This document shows positions 8,499-18,231 of a DNA stretch of 64,000 nucleotides, in pieces; the stretch's first letter is position 1, and every line of letters begins with the position of its first letter. Origin of the DNA: JALZUV01 sp963837025 (GTDB lineage: Bacteria; Pseudomonadota; Alphaproteobacteria; Rickettsiales; JALZUV01). The position numbers were made by a program, and so were the translations under genes. Under the pieces are notes generated by a model. That model worked only from the letters and a program-made list of their open reading frames with translations. It did not search any database and was not told the DNA's origin. The stretch lies in NCBI GenBank assembly GCA_963837025.1, contig CAWILT010000002.1, positions 62,001 through 126,000 on the forward strand, read 5' to 3'.

Positions 8499-9284
8499 AT
8501 GAAAAAATTGATTCTTTTAATAAGTGTGGCGGCAATTGCAGCATTATTCACGCTGTTTCAAACCGATTTATCGTATGCTAACCCTAGTCAAAGCGGTAGT
8601 GTGAAACAAGTTTATAATGGTAAAAGCTTTACCCTCGAATCAGGCGAAAAAGTGCGTTTGGCTAGCATCCAGGTACCCAATATTCAAGAGGTAAGCGGCT
8701 TAAAGCGTGCAGGCGAACCGATGGGCGAGCAGTCGCATCAAGCGCTAATAGATTTAATCCAAAATCAAACGCTCACCCTTACTTTTAGCCATGAAAAGAT
8801 TGATCGTAAAGGTCGGCTTATCGCTCTAGCAGCTTTGCCCGATGGGCGCATTGTGCAAGAAGAGATGATTCAACAAGGCTGGGCATTGGCGTATCCTTTT
8901 CCCGATAGTGGGGCGCTTATGCCTAAATGGCAAAAGCTCGAAGCTGAAGCGCGTGCCGCAAAGCGCGGAATCTGGCAAGATAGTTATTGGAACCCGCAAA
9001 GCGCTGACGGCGTAGACACAAAGGGCAACGAGCGCTATTTGCTGGTTGAAGGCCGCATTGATAATGCCGCCAAGGTTAAAGGCGGTTGGTTCCTCAATTT
9101 TGATAAAGACTGGAAAACGGATTTCACCGGCGTTATCAGCAAAGAGGATGCAAAAACCTATTTCAAAGGGTTCGATATTGCGAGCTTGCAAGGTAAACGC
9201 GTGCGTGTGCGCGGCTGGACTTATCGCAATAACGGCCCCGCCATGGATCTGCACCAGCCCGAGCAAATTGAGCTTTTAGATTAA
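8499..9284 (+). CDS. Secreted thermonuclease-like (SNase domain) protein
   Basis: 261 residues. A typical signal peptide (MKKLILLISVAAIAALFTLF..., ending near SYA at ~27) is followed by a staphylococcal-nuclease-like OB fold: VYNGKSFTLESGEKVRLASIQVP, then EQSHQALIDLI, DRKGRLIALAAL and EEMIQQGWALAYPF, and a YxxLEAEARAAKRGIW ending. The last ~90 residues form an additional domain common in alphaproteobacterial SNase-like proteins. The canonical catalytic arginines are not all obvious, so nuclease activity is uncertain. It probably acts in the periplasm or outside the cell. The permease gene starts 2 bp after its stop. Confidence 0.82.
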   Translation: MKKLILLISVAAIAALFTLFQTDLSYANPSQSGSVKQVYNGKSFTLESGEKVRLASIQVPNIQEVSGLKRAGEPMGEQSHQALIDLIQNQTLTLTFSHEKIDRKGRLIALAALPDGRIVQEEMIQQGWALAYPFPDSGALMPKWQKLEAEARAAKRGIWQDSYWNPQSADGVDTKGNERYLLVEGRIDNAAKVKGGWFLNFDKDWKTDFTGVISKEDAKTYFKGFDIASLQGKRVRVRGWTYRNNGPAMDLHQPEQIELLD

Positions 9285-9286
9285 GC

Positions 9287-10312
9287 ATGAAATTCTCGCC
9301 TCTAACCCATCGGCGTTTCGCCAATTTCCGCAAAAATCGGCGCGGCTGGTGGAGTTTATGGATTTTTCTGGCGCTGTTTTTCGTTACATTGGGTGCGGAG
9401 CTTATTGCGAATGAGCGGCCTTTGGTGTTGTCCTATCAAAACTCGCTGTATTTTCCAGCCTTTAAGACCTACACCGAAACCCAATTTGGTGGTGAATTTG
9501 AGACGGAAGCCGATTATCGCGACCCTTATGTAAAGTCGTTAATTGAGGCGGATGGCTGGATGGTTTTTCCACCCATTCCTTACGATTACCAAACGATCAA
9601 TTTTGATAATTTAAAGCCTGCCCCATCTGCTCCCGATGGCGAAAACTGGCTGGGCACCGATGACCAAGGCCGCGATGTGCTGGCGCGCGTAATTTACGGC
9701 TTTCGCATATCGGTGCTATTTGGGCTAACGCTTACAATCGTTTCATCGGTTATCGGCATTTTTGCAGGTGGAGTTCAAGGCTATTTTGGCGGTAAAACCG
9801 ATTTGATATTTCAGCGGTTTATCGAAATTTGGGCAGGGCTGCCGGTGCTTTATTTGTTAATCATCATGGCTAGCTTTGTTGAGCCGAATTTTTGGTGGCT
9901 GCTGGGTTTAATGCTGCTTTTTAGCTGGATGAGCTTAGTGGATGTAGTGCGCGCAGAATTTTTGCGGGCGCGCAATTTTGATTATGTGCGTGCGGCAAAA
10001 GCGCTTGGCGTATCGGAGCCGATGATTATGTGGCGACATGTTTTGCCGAATGCTATGGTGGCCGCCATTACCTTTTTGCCGTTTATATTAAATGGCAGCA
10101 TTACCACCCTCACCTCACTCGATTTTTTAGGGTTTGGTTTGCCCGTAGGCAGCCCCAGCCTTGGCGAGCTTTTGGCGCAAGGCAAGGCTAACCCACAAGC
10201 GCCGTGGCTGGGCATTGCAGGCTTTGCGACATTAGCCATTATGCTATCGTTACTCATCTTCATCGGCGAAGCCGTGCGCGACGCGTTCGACCCACGCAAA
10301 ATTTTTGCATAA
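9287..10312 (+). CDS. yejE: ABC transporter permease, YejE type
   Basis: 341 residues, inner-membrane permease of the oligopeptide/microcin C importer group. The N-terminus (LTHRRFANFRKNRRGWWSLWIF), the large periplasmic loop between TM1 and TM2 with NERPLVL and FPPIPYDY, and ENWLGTDDQGRDVLARVIYGFR are hallmarks of YejE. The EAA loop (RAAKALGVSEPMIMWRHVLPNA) that contacts the ATPase is present. The usual partners yejA, yejB and yejF are not in the window. It is probably cotranscribed with the preceding SNase-like gene and ends at a strong hairpin. Confidence 0.9.
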   Translation: MKFSPLTHRRFANFRKNRRGWWSLWIFLALFFVTLGAELIANERPLVLSYQNSLYFPAFKTYTETQFGGEFETEADYRDPYVKSLIEADGWMVFPPIPYDYQTINFDNLKPAPSAPDGENWLGTDDQGRDVLARVIYGFRISVLFGLTLTIVSSVIGIFAGGVQGYFGGKTDLIFQRFIEIWAGLPVLYLLIIMASFVEPNFWWLLGLMLLFSWMSLVDVVRAEFLRARNFDYVRAAKALGVSEPMIMWRHVLPNAMVAAITFLPFILNGSITTLTSLDFLGFGLPVGSPSLGELLAQGKANPQAPWLGIAGFATLAIMLSLLIFIGEAVRDAFDPRKIFA

Positions 10313-10318
10313 AAACGG

Positions 10319-10356
10319 CAAAAGCCGCAAAGAACTACTGTTCTCTACGGCTTTTG
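10319..10356. terminator. Bidirectional hairpin between convergent genes
   Basis: AAAAGCCG (10320-10327) pairs with CGGCTTTT (10348-10355), and an inner stem AGAAC/GTTCT closes a 4-base loop. A-tract and T-tract flanks allow termination from both the yejE side and the opposite gene, whose last codons lie inside the hairpin. Confidence 0.75.
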
Positions 10357-10604
10357 TAACGCGTCCATCCTAACCAACTTGCCCATATTACAATGGGTGC
10401 GTAGCTGACGACAAAGGCAATAAAGCCAATTTCGCCAAACTCTGCATTGGTTTGAGGTGTCCAAAGCCATGCTAGTATAAAACTAGTAAGGCTGAAAACT
10501 CCCCATGACATTAGCTTGATAATGCCAAGGGTGATCGCGTGCTGCTTGACGAAGGCGGCAATCAGCGTCCGAAGCTCGTTGAGAGCTTTTGCTGTCTTTT
10601 CCAT
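10335..10604 (-). CDS. Small membrane protein of unknown function
   Basis: About 89 residues from the ATG at 10604. The frame stays open to an ATG at 10688, which would add 28 residues of unconvincing sequence. Neither start has a clear ribosome-binding site. Two hydrophobic segments are visible (IIKLMSWGVFSLTSFILAWLW and IGFIAFVVSYAPIVIWASWL), with a basic C-terminus (RYKSRREQ). The pattern resembles small DUF-type two-TM proteins, but I cannot name the family. It is convergent with yejE, sharing its terminator. Confidence 0.5.
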   Translation of the reverse strand: MEKTAKALNELRTLIAAFVKQHAITLGIIKLMSWGVFSLTSFILAWLWTPQTNAEFGEIGFIAFVVSYAPIVIWASWLGWTRYKSRREQ

Positions 10605-10807
10605 TTTATTGGATTTGTAGCGATGCAATTCGCATGAAAGGATTTTCAAAAGAAAATATACATCGCTAGATGAAGAATAAGCCTGCATTATAGCGAAGTT
10701 TCACGCGAATTATTTGACAATTTAATGACATTTTACGGATGAACCTGCAAAAAAATGCTACTTGTAAAATGGCGTGTTTCTAACTGTCTTAACGTTTGAT
10801 TTAAAAA

Positions 10808-11556
10808 CTAAAAGATTTTGATAGGTAAAACGCAAGTCACGACATTGTTAGCTAGATTATATTCTGCTGTGTTTTTATCAACCGTTGTAACACATCCACC
10901 AGTCGATCCTGAAGGATCTTTTAATCCTAACACCAAACCTTTACCTGGCTTTCCATCATCAATTTTCGTATCAATATTAAATGCCTGCTCAGGACGCAAA
11001 ATGCTCGTTGGATAGTTGAGCCGACAAGTATCAAATGACCATTTAAATATCCATTATAAGCATCCCAAGTAGAACTATAACCATTAGTGGAATGCAATAT
11101 AAAACCACCACCTTCTATACTGGATTTAGGAACATTAACGCCAATTTGATACTCAGGATAACTTGTGCCATTAAAACTTCCTAGTCCGGAATATTGATTT
11201 GGTAGTAGCTGAGCTAAGCTTAAATGTTGCCAAATACGAAAGCCCTCAAAGCGTGTAAAATCCCCGGCAACGTAACTATCACCGTTTCCATTGCAAGGAT
11301 TAGAGCCGCTATCAACGCATTCAGTTGGCCAATAGCTAGTAGCCTTTTGAAAATCACCGGGATTAGCGTTATATTTAAGTTTGAAGGTTGCAATAGCAAT
11401 TTTATATTTTGTAATATCGCTATGCACAGAGTTCATTTTAGCTGATTCTATCAGGCCTGATCCTGCGACAATACCGCCAATAATTAAACCTATTATAACC
11501 AATACAATCGATAATTCGAGAAGCGTAAAACCTTTATTCAAGTGCCAACATTTCAT
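10808..11556 (-). pseudogene. Frameshifted type II/IV prepilin-like gene
   Basis: The first frame (11556 to about 11005) starts with a type IV prepilin leader: KG then FTLLELSIVLVIIGLIIGGIV, with Glu at +5 of the mature chain, followed by a globular part with paired cysteines. After NGHLILVG and a few codons this frame runs into unrelated sequence and stops at 10927. A second frame takes over near 11003-11015 with ILRPEQAFNIDTKIDDGKPGKG and ends at 10808. That is the expected C-terminal part of alphaproteobacterial prepilins (AFNIDTKIDDG). One base appears lost near a TTTT run. It is either a decayed gene or a sequencing error. It is not a Flp/Tad pilin. Confidence 0.72.
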
Positions 11557-11721
11557 TTTTATTTCTGTTATACTAACCGCATCATTATTTATCTTTAAGA
11601 TTGTCTGAATACATCAAAATCCAAACATATTTAAATAATAAAACCTATTATAATATACTATTTAAAACACTAGAGACAAATTAATGACAATTAAGTGTCA
11701 TTAGGGTTAGACTTCAAAGTT

Positions 11722-13884
11722 ATGACTTGCATTGCCATTCTTGTGCCGCTGCCTTTTGATAAAGCCTATGATTATCGCGTGCCCGCAGACATAACACTGA
11801 CCATAGGCGATTTTGTGCGTGTACCTTTCGGTACTCGCGAACTTTATGGGGTGGTATGGGGTAAAGCCGAAAATACATCACCCGATGAGAAACTCAAATT
11901 TATTGTATCTAAGGCAACGCATTTGCCACCTATGAATGAACCCATGCGCGCCTTTATAGATTGGGTAGCATGGTATACTCTTTCGCCCAAAGGAGCCGTA
12001 TTAAAAATGGCTCTTTCCGTGCCTGATGCACTACATACCCCAGCTATTGAAACAATATTTCGTTTAAGCGATACCCCACCGCTAACCAGTAAAGCGCGCA
12101 CAGCCATTGCCACCCACATAGCCGATGGATATGCTCGTACGGCAAGCGATATTGCTGCTTTGTCGGGTGTGGTGATAAGCACGATTCGTAACTTTGCGCG
12201 CGATGGCGGGTTGATTGCCGCAGAACGCACTATGCAACCACAGCTGCCGCATTATCACTCACAATTTAAGCCTGTGCTTTCACCTGCTCAAGGCGAAGCC
12301 GTGCAACAGTTATTGCCTCGTCTAACATCCGATTTCAGCGTAAGCGTCATTGATGGTGTAACCGGATCAGGCAAAACGGAAGTTTATTTTGAGTTAATTG
12401 AAGAGATGCTGTTGAAGAAGGATAAGCAAATACTGGTTTTACTGCCCGAAATCGCGCTTTCAGTACAATGGCTGGAACGATTTAAAGCGCGTTTTGGCGC
12501 TACACCACATCTGTGGCATTCCGCCGTGCCGCTCGCGCGTAAACGCGACACATGGCGAGCGGCTGCAAAGGGCGAGGCACAGATAATAGTCGGCGCGCGT
12601 TCAGCACTTTTTTTGCCCTATCAAAACCTATCACTCATCATCGTAGATGAAGAGCATGAAGGCAGTTATAAGCAAGAAGATGGCGTGATGTATCAAGCGC
12701 GCGATATAGCCGTGGCACGCGCGCATTTAGAGGGGCTGCCGATTGTGTTAGCCTCCGCTACGCCCTCGCTTGAAACCATGGTGAATATTGAGCAAGGGCG
12801 TTATCATGCCGTGCATCTGCCTGCCCGTCATGGGGGCGCCTCTATGCCACAGGTTGAGGCGATTGACATGCGCATCAATAACCCTGGCCGAGAGCGCTGG
12901 ATATCAGAAACCTTAGAAGCAGCGATTGAAACGACGTTACAAAATAAACAACAATCGATGCTGTTTTTAAACCGACGAGGATATGCACCGCTTACCTTAT
13001 GCCGCGCGTGTGGTTACCGTTTTGGCTGCCCGCACTGCTCGGCTTGGTTGGTGGAGCATGCCCATCCACCGCGCTTGCAATGTCACCATTGCGATTTTCG
13101 CACGCCCATCCCCAAACATTGCCCCGAATGCGGCGAGCTGGCGCAAGATTGTCTTGCTGCGGTTGGCCCGGGGGTTGAGCGGGTGGCAGCTGAGGCCAAG
13201 CGGCTTTTTCCGCAAGCGCGCATCGCACAGATGACCAGCGATGTACTCAGCACGCCTGAGCAAGCTGAACGGCTTATTCATGCGGTTACTCAAGGCACGA
13301 TTGATATTCTAGTCGGCACGCAAATGATGGCCAAGGGGCATCACTTCCCCAATTTAACCCTTGTGGGGGTTGTCGATGCGGATATGGGGTTGGCAGGTGG
13401 CGATTTACGCGCAGGCGAGCGTTGCTGGCAGTTGCTGCATCAACTAGCAGGCCGTGCGGGGCGCGCGCAAATGCCGGGTAAGGTGTTGCTGCAAACCTAT
13501 TTGCCCGATCATCCTGTGATGGCGGCACTTGCATCGCATGACCGCGATGGCTTTATCGCACTCGAAAAATCGCAGCGCGCCGCCGCAAAAATGCCGCCTT
13601 ATGGCAAACTCGCTGCGCTTATTATTGAAGGCCCTAAAGAACCTGTCGTGATGGATTTTGCCCGCAACCTCGTGCGCCACGCGCCCGATAGACGCGACAT
13701 GCGCATAATTGGCCCCGCACCTGCCCCGTTAGCCATATTACGCGGCAAATATCGTTATCGCATCCTCGTCAAGACTGAAAAAGTGGTTAAACTACAAGAT
13801 ATTTTGCGTGAATGGTTACATCCGCTTAAAGTTCCCAGCTCTGTCCGCCTTAAAGTCGACATCGACCCCTATTCGTTTTTATAA
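11722..13884 (+). CDS. priA: Primosomal protein N' (replication restart helicase)
   Basis: 720 residues. PriA is the 3'-to-5' helicase that reloads the replisome at stalled forks. Visible are the N-terminal 3'-end-binding domain (CIAILVPLPFDKAYDYRVP), Walker A GVTGSGKTEVYFE (~212-224), the helicase DEEH box (IIVDEEHEGSYKQED), eight zinc-binding cysteines in the CRACG..CPHC..CHHC..CPECG block, and the C-terminal GRAGRA motif VI. The frame extends to a GTG at 11695, but I prefer the ATG at 11722, where family similarity begins. No obvious operon partner. Confidence 0.95.
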   Translation: MTCIAILVPLPFDKAYDYRVPADITLTIGDFVRVPFGTRELYGVVWGKAENTSPDEKLKFIVSKATHLPPMNEPMRAFIDWVAWYTLSPKGAVLKMALSVPDALHTPAIETIFRLSDTPPLTSKARTAIATHIADGYARTASDIAALSGVVISTIRNFARDGGLIAAERTMQPQLPHYHSQFKPVLSPAQGEAVQQLLPRLTSDFSVSVIDGVTGSGKTEVYFELIEEMLLKKDKQILVLLPEIALSVQWLERFKARFGATPHLWHSAVPLARKRDTWRAAAKGEAQIIVGARSALFLPYQNLSLIIVDEEHEGSYKQEDGVMYQARDIAVARAHLEGLPIVLASATPSLETMVNIEQGRYHAVHLPARHGGASMPQVEAIDMRINNPGRERWISETLEAAIETTLQNKQQSMLFLNRRGYAPLTLCRACGYRFGCPHCSAWLVEHAHPPRLQCHHCDFRTPIPKHCPECGELAQDCLAAVGPGVERVAAEAKRLFPQARIAQMTSDVLSTPEQAERLIHAVTQGTIDILVGTQMMAKGHHFPNLTLVGVVDADMGLAGGDLRAGERCWQLLHQLAGRAGRAQMPGKVLLQTYLPDHPVMAALASHDRDGFIALEKSQRAAAKMPPYGKLAALIIEGPKEPVVMDFARNLVRHAPDRRDMRIIGPAPAPLAILRGKYRYRILVKTEKVVKLQDILREWLHPLKVPSSVRLKVDIDPYSFL

Positions 13885-13987
13885 AGCTAACTATTGCCCT
13901 GTGGGCATGGTCATGCTAAGTAACGCGCACGCACTTTATGCTAGGTGCTGCTTGAAAAATTTTAACCCATGTTTAAGTCGTTAAATT

Positions 13988-14557
13988 ATGTCTAAAAACT
14001 CAGATTATTATGCCATTGCCCAGCGCTATACCACCGCGCTATTTGAACTAGCGCAAAACGACAAAAAGCTGGCAGATGTTGCTAGTGAGTTGGCATCGCT
14101 TGATCATTTACGTGCGGAGTCATCTGATTTTAATCGCCTCTGCACTGATCCTACGGTGACGATTGCCCAGCGCAAGGCAGCCATTGAGAGTGTATCTAAA
14201 AAAGCAAAATTATCGCAATTATTTACCAATTTCTTGCACACATTAGCTGATAATGGCCGGATGGATGCACTACCCGAAATTGCACGCGAATTTGCACATC
14301 GTATTCACGTTGCAAATGGTGAATTGGTAGCTGAAGTAACGTCAGCATCACCAATGAAAAAAGCGCAACAAACGAAACTTGAAAAAATGCTCAAAGATCA
14401 TTTTGGTAAAGACGTGACGTTGGAAATTAATGTAAATGAAAATTTATTGGGCGGGTTAACCGTTCGCGTGGATGGTCAGTTGATTGATGCATCCATCGCC
14501 GGGCGTATGCAGCGACTTGAATCGCATTTAAACGCCCAAATTCAACAAATTAATTAG
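13988..14557 (+). CDS. atpH: ATP synthase F1 subunit delta
   Basis: 189 residues. Delta subunit of F1Fo ATP synthase, part of the peripheral stalk on the cytoplasmic side. IAQRYTTALFELAQ near the N-terminus and the C-terminal block ENLLGGLTVRVDGQLIDASIAGRMQRLE are the family signature. In alphaproteobacteria atpH normally begins an atpHAGDC operon. Here atpA does not follow directly: a deaminase gene on the opposite strand lies between (14563-15684). Confidence 0.95.
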   Translation: MSKNSDYYAIAQRYTTALFELAQNDKKLADVASELASLDHLRAESSDFNRLCTDPTVTIAQRKAAIESVSKKAKLSQLFTNFLHTLADNGRMDALPEIAREFAHRIHVANGELVAEVTSASPMKKAQQTKLEKMLKDHFGKDVTLEINVNENLLGGLTVRVDGQLIDASIAGRMQRLESHLNAQIQQIN

Positions 14558-14562
14558 CCCTA

Positions 14563-15684
14563 TCAATATCTAATTTGTTCGCCTTGGCTGGTGCCATCGC
14601 GCCATTGTTCAAAAACGGCTGCTGCAGAACGGAGTAATTGACTGCGCGGATGCCGTGCTGTGGGCACGGCACGCTGATCATCAGGTAATGCGGTTTGTTG
14701 GTAGGTTAAGGCCGAATCTTGGCGAATGCCATTGCCCGTTACCACCACTTGTTCAAACGTATCATGCACATAAATAATTTTCAGCGCATCTACGTGGTGG
14801 CTATCTTTGGTGGGGTCATCAGGGTTGCCAGCATCACGATTGCGCAACATACGCGACCAATCAGCCGCCACTAAACCCGAAAGATGCGGCTTTTGTTTAG
14901 TGATTAATTGAAACCCTTCTGGCAAGCTAAAGGATTGCGCCTTTTGGCACGCCGCTCGGACAGCACTAAGCGACCCTACCAAAGTGGGATCTTTTTGCGT
15001 GTCGCTATGCGCATGGGCGTAAATTTCACCGGAGGCATCCAACACCACCGCATCATAATCGCCCAACTTATCACGAAATGCTTGCTGCTTTTGAAGTGAT
15101 ATTTGCGTGATAGAGGTCATATTCTCGTCATGCGGCTTGGAAGCGATAGCATATTGCAATTCATCCGAAAAACCTGCAATTTCAGCCGCTTGTTGACGGT
15201 TATTATTATAGGAAATGCGTGATATACCTGCGCCATTGGCGATTCCTAAACACATTGGGCAGCACTCACAAGACGTAAATAAAACTGCGTCTTTTAAATC
15301 AGAAGAGCCGGTGCGTTCAGCTGCATCGCGGTAAGCCACCATTTCGGCGTGAGCGGTAGGGTCGCTTTCGGGAAACACGTGGTTAGCGCCCACCCCAATC
15401 ACCTGTGGCATTCCTTGGCCAATGCCCTTCGCATCCACCCCATCCGCGTAGCGCACAATCACCGCGCCGAATGGCCCACCATTTTTTTGCTTAATATTTT
15501 CTTTCGACAAAAAAATGCTTAATGCGTGAAAAAAATTATCCTCAACGGCGATTCCTTTAGCATATTGCTGCTGAATAAACCCATTCGCATGGTTCACATA
15601 ATCATCCGCATGGGTGCTTTGTGTATTAAATTCAAAGCGCTTTGCAAATAAGGTTAATGGCGGATTTTCAGGCATGGATCTCAT
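14563..15684 (-). CDS. Two-domain deaminase (CMP/dCMP or guanine deaminase fold), second half degenerate
   Basis: 373 residues. The N-terminal half is an active-looking zinc deaminase: HAEM (His112, Glu114) and SCECCPMCLG (Cys142 and Cys145 as zinc ligands; the usual Pro before the first Cys is replaced by Cys). GGPFGAVIV at 69-77 resembles guanine/nucleoside deaminases. The C-terminal half repeats the fold in degenerate form: DAVVLDASGE, then DPTLVGSLSAVRAA (232-245) in the place of HAE, and TKQKPHLSGLVAADW where the PCxxC would be, so the zinc ligands are gone. Substrate unknown. It is inserted against the direction of the atp genes, 5 bp after atpH. The start at 15684 is chosen as the longest frame; an ATG nine bases further in is equally possible. 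Confidence 0.75.
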   Translation of the reverse strand: MRSMPENPPLTLFAKRFEFNTQSTHADDYVNHANGFIQQQYAKGIAVEDNFFHALSIFLSKENIKQKNGGPFGAVIVRYADGVDAKGIGQGMPQVIGVGANHVFPESDPTAHAEMVAYRDAAERTGSSDLKDAVLFTSCECCPMCLGIANGAGISRISYNNNRQQAAEIAGFSDELQYAIASKPHDENMTSITQISLQKQQAFRDKLGDYDAVVLDASGEIYAHAHSDTQKDPTLVGSLSAVRAACQKAQSFSLPEGFQLITKQKPHLSGLVAADWSRMLRNRDAGNPDDPTKDSHHVDALKIIYVHDTFEQVVVTGNGIRQDSALTYQQTALPDDQRAVPTARHPRSQLLRSAAAVFEQWRDGTSQGEQIRY

Positions 15685-15817
15685 CTCACAATTTCAACCT
15701 ACTTACTCTAGCGCATATTCCTTAAAATTTAGTTAGTGCTTTACGGTTGCACAGCTAGGATTGGTGTGCTAATCCGTGCGACAATCAATCCTTTACCTTA
15801 TTTGGAGTAACCCACGC

Positions 15818-17350
15818 ATGGAAATTCGTCCTTCAGAAATCTCAGATATCTTAAAGAAGCAAATCTCTGGCTTTGACACATCCGCCGAAATGGCCGAAGT
15901 GGGCGAAGTGGTGAAGGTAGGCGATGGTATTGCCACGATTTACGGCCTGCGCGATGTGCAAGCTAATGAGATGGTCGAATTTGCCGATGGCACCAAAGGT
16001 ATGGCGCTAAACCTTGAACGTGACACCGTAGGCGTCGTAATTTTTGGCGATGATCGCTCGGTTAAAGAAGGCGATGTTGTTAAACGTACCGGCAAAATTG
16101 TTGAAGTGCCTGTAGGCAAAGAATTACTTGGCCGCGTGGTGGATGCATTGGGCAACCCCATTGATGGCAAAGGTCCCATCAAAGCTAAGCTTTCTAGCCG
16201 TGTAGAAGTAAAAGCGCCCGGTATTATCGCGCGTAAATCCGTTCACGAGCCAATGAGTACGGGCATTAAAGCCGTTGATGCCTTAATTCCGATTGGACGT
16301 GGCCAACGTGAACTTATCATTGGTGATCGTCAAACCGGCAAAACTGCTATCGCAGTTGATGCAATATTGAACCAAAAGAAATATTTTGATAGTAACGATG
16401 ATGCCAACAAGCTTTATTGCGTTTATGTGGTTATCGGCCAGAAGCGCTCAACCGTGGCGCAAGTGGTTAAAAAACTTGAAGAAAAAGGCGCAATGCAATA
16501 TTCAATCGTGGTTGCTGCCACCGCATCTGAAGCGGCGCCTTTACAGTTCTTAGCACCCTATACAGGCTGCGCTATGGCTGAATATTTCCGCGATAATGGC
16601 ATGCATTCGCTTATTATTTATGATGATTTGTCAAAGCAAGCTGTGGCGTATCGCCAAATGTCGCTCTTACTTCGCCGTCCTCCTGGGCGTGAAGCTTATC
16701 CGGGTGACGTATTCTATCTGCATAGTCGCTTGCTTGAGCGTTCAGCAAAAATGTCAGACGATTTAGGGGCAGGTTCAATGACCGCTCTGCCTATTATTGA
16801 AACGCAAGCAGGTGACGTTTCGGCCTATATTCCAACCAACGTAATTTCGATTACGGATGGTCAAATCTTCCTTGAAACAGAGCTTTTCTATAAAGGCGTG
16901 CGCCCTGCTGTAAATGTGGGTTTATCGGTATCACGTGTAGGTTCAGCGGCGCAAATTAAAGCGATGAAGCAAGTGGCCGGTACGATTAAACTCGAATTAG
17001 CACAATATCGTGAGATGGAAGCCTTTGCTCAGTTTGGCTCAGACCTTGATGCTTCAACCCAAAAGCTTTTAGCCCGCGGGGCGCGTTTAACGGAGCTGCT
17101 TAAGCAACCCCAATATTCGCCGCTTTCAACGCCTGAACAGGTTTCGGTTATTTTTGCAGGTGTGAAAGGCCATCTTGATCAGGTTCCGGTAGATAAAATT
17201 CGTGCCTTTGAAGAAACCTTGTTGCGTGAATTAAACGGCAGCGCATCGGATATTTTAGAATCCATCCGCACCGAACAAAAATTGACTGATAGCACTGAAA
17301 AATCATTGGCCAAACTTTGCGCAGATGTCGCTTCGCGCTTTAAAGGATAG
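15818..17350 (+). CDS. atpA: ATP synthase F1 subunit alpha
   Basis: 510 residues, the non-catalytic nucleotide-binding subunit of F1. MEIRPSEISDILKKQI starts the chain. The Walker A GDRQTGKT and the signature PGREAYPGDVFYLHSRLLERSAK are present. The frame opens at a GTG (15776), but TTTGGAGT before the ATG at 15818 and the normal family length decide the start. Followed 6 bp later by atpG. Confidence 0.98.
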   Translation: MEIRPSEISDILKKQISGFDTSAEMAEVGEVVKVGDGIATIYGLRDVQANEMVEFADGTKGMALNLERDTVGVVIFGDDRSVKEGDVVKRTGKIVEVPVGKELLGRVVDALGNPIDGKGPIKAKLSSRVEVKAPGIIARKSVHEPMSTGIKAVDALIPIGRGQRELIIGDRQTGKTAIAVDAILNQKKYFDSNDDANKLYCVYVVIGQKRSTVAQVVKKLEEKGAMQYSIVVAATASEAAPLQFLAPYTGCAMAEYFRDNGMHSLIIYDDLSKQAVAYRQMSLLLRRPPGREAYPGDVFYLHSRLLERSAKMSDDLGAGSMTALPIIETQAGDVSAYIPTNVISITDGQIFLETELFYKGVRPAVNVGLSVSRVGSAAQIKAMKQVAGTIKLELAQYREMEAFAQFGSDLDASTQKLLARGARLTELLKQPQYSPLSTPEQVSVIFAGVKGHLDQVPVDKIRAFEETLLRELNGSASDILESIRTEQKLTDSTEKSLAKLCADVASRFKG

Positions 17351-17356
17351 TCATTC

Positions 17357-18229
17357 ATGGCGAGCTTAAAAGATCTTAAAAACCGAATTAAATCGGTTAA
17401 ATCGACGCAAAAAATTACGAAAGCGATGAAAATGGTCGCCGCAGCGAAATTGCGCAAAGCACAGGAGCGCGCTGAAGCTGCACGCCCTTATGCCGAAAAG
17501 ATGGATCAAGTTGTTAGCTCGCTGGCGGTAGGCTTTAAAGATGCTGATAATGCACCGGCTTTGCTGCGCGGCACAGGCAAAACGCAGAATCATTTGATTG
17601 TGGTAATGACCTCTGACCGTGGGTTATGTGGCGGCTTTAATAGCACCATTATTCGTGCGGTGCGTAAGCAAACGCTAAAGTTGCAGGCAGCTGGCAAAAC
17701 GGTTCACCTACTCTGCGTGGGTCGCAAAGGCTATGACCAACTGCGTGTGGACATGAAGCCGCTTATTGTTGATCGCATTTCTGATATCACCAAGGATTTA
17801 GATTATGGCAAAGCGCAGCATGTGTCACAAAATATTTTAGAGCTGGTTAAAGAGCATCGCATTGATGTGGTGACCATGGTGTATAATAAATTTCAATCGG
17901 CCATTAGTCAGATTGTCACCTTTCAACAGCTTATTCCGCTTGAAATTGATGCAGCAAAAGCAGCGGCCAATACCACGCCCTATGAATTTGAGCCTGAAGC
18001 CGAAACTATTTTAGAAGAGCTGCTACCGCGTAACTTAACCATTCAGGCTTTTCGTGCATTGCTCGAAAATGGCGCGTCGGAACAGGGCGCTCGTATGACT
18101 GCAATGGATAATGCCACGCGCAATGCCGGCGATATGATTGACGATTTATCTTTAGTGTATAACCGCACACGTCAAGCAGCTATTACGACCGAATTAACCG
18201 AGATTATTTCTGGCGCGGAGGCAGTTTAA
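17357..18229 (+). CDS. atpG: ATP synthase F1 subunit gamma
   Basis: 290 residues, the central rotor shaft of F1. The N-terminal helix (MASLKDLKNRIKSVKSTQKI, then TKAMKMVAAAKLRKAQ) and the C-terminal helix (MTAMDNATRNAGDMIDDLSL then YNRTRQAAITTELTEI) are diagnostic. Follows atpA by 6 bp and precedes a YbjQ-family gene rather than atpD. Confidence 0.98.
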   Translation: MASLKDLKNRIKSVKSTQKITKAMKMVAAAKLRKAQERAEAARPYAEKMDQVVSSLAVGFKDADNAPALLRGTGKTQNHLIVVMTSDRGLCGGFNSTIIRAVRKQTLKLQAAGKTVHLLCVGRKGYDQLRVDMKPLIVDRISDITKDLDYGKAQHVSQNILELVKEHRIDVVTMVYNKFQSAISQIVTFQQLIPLEIDAAKAAANTTPYEFEPEAETILEELLPRNLTIQAFRALLENGASEQGARMTAMDNATRNAGDMIDDLSLVYNRTRQAAITTELTEIISGAEAV

Positions 18230-18231
18230 CG

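Noticed and set aside
10985..11030. Programmed -1 frameshifting in the prepilin gene
   Set aside because: The TTTT run lacks the X-XXY-YYZ slippery arrangement and no downstream stem is evident; mutation or sequencing error is simpler.
12983..13680. Overlapping frames of 60-100 codons in priA
   Set aside because: Shadow frames of a GC-richer part of priA with no independent start signals.
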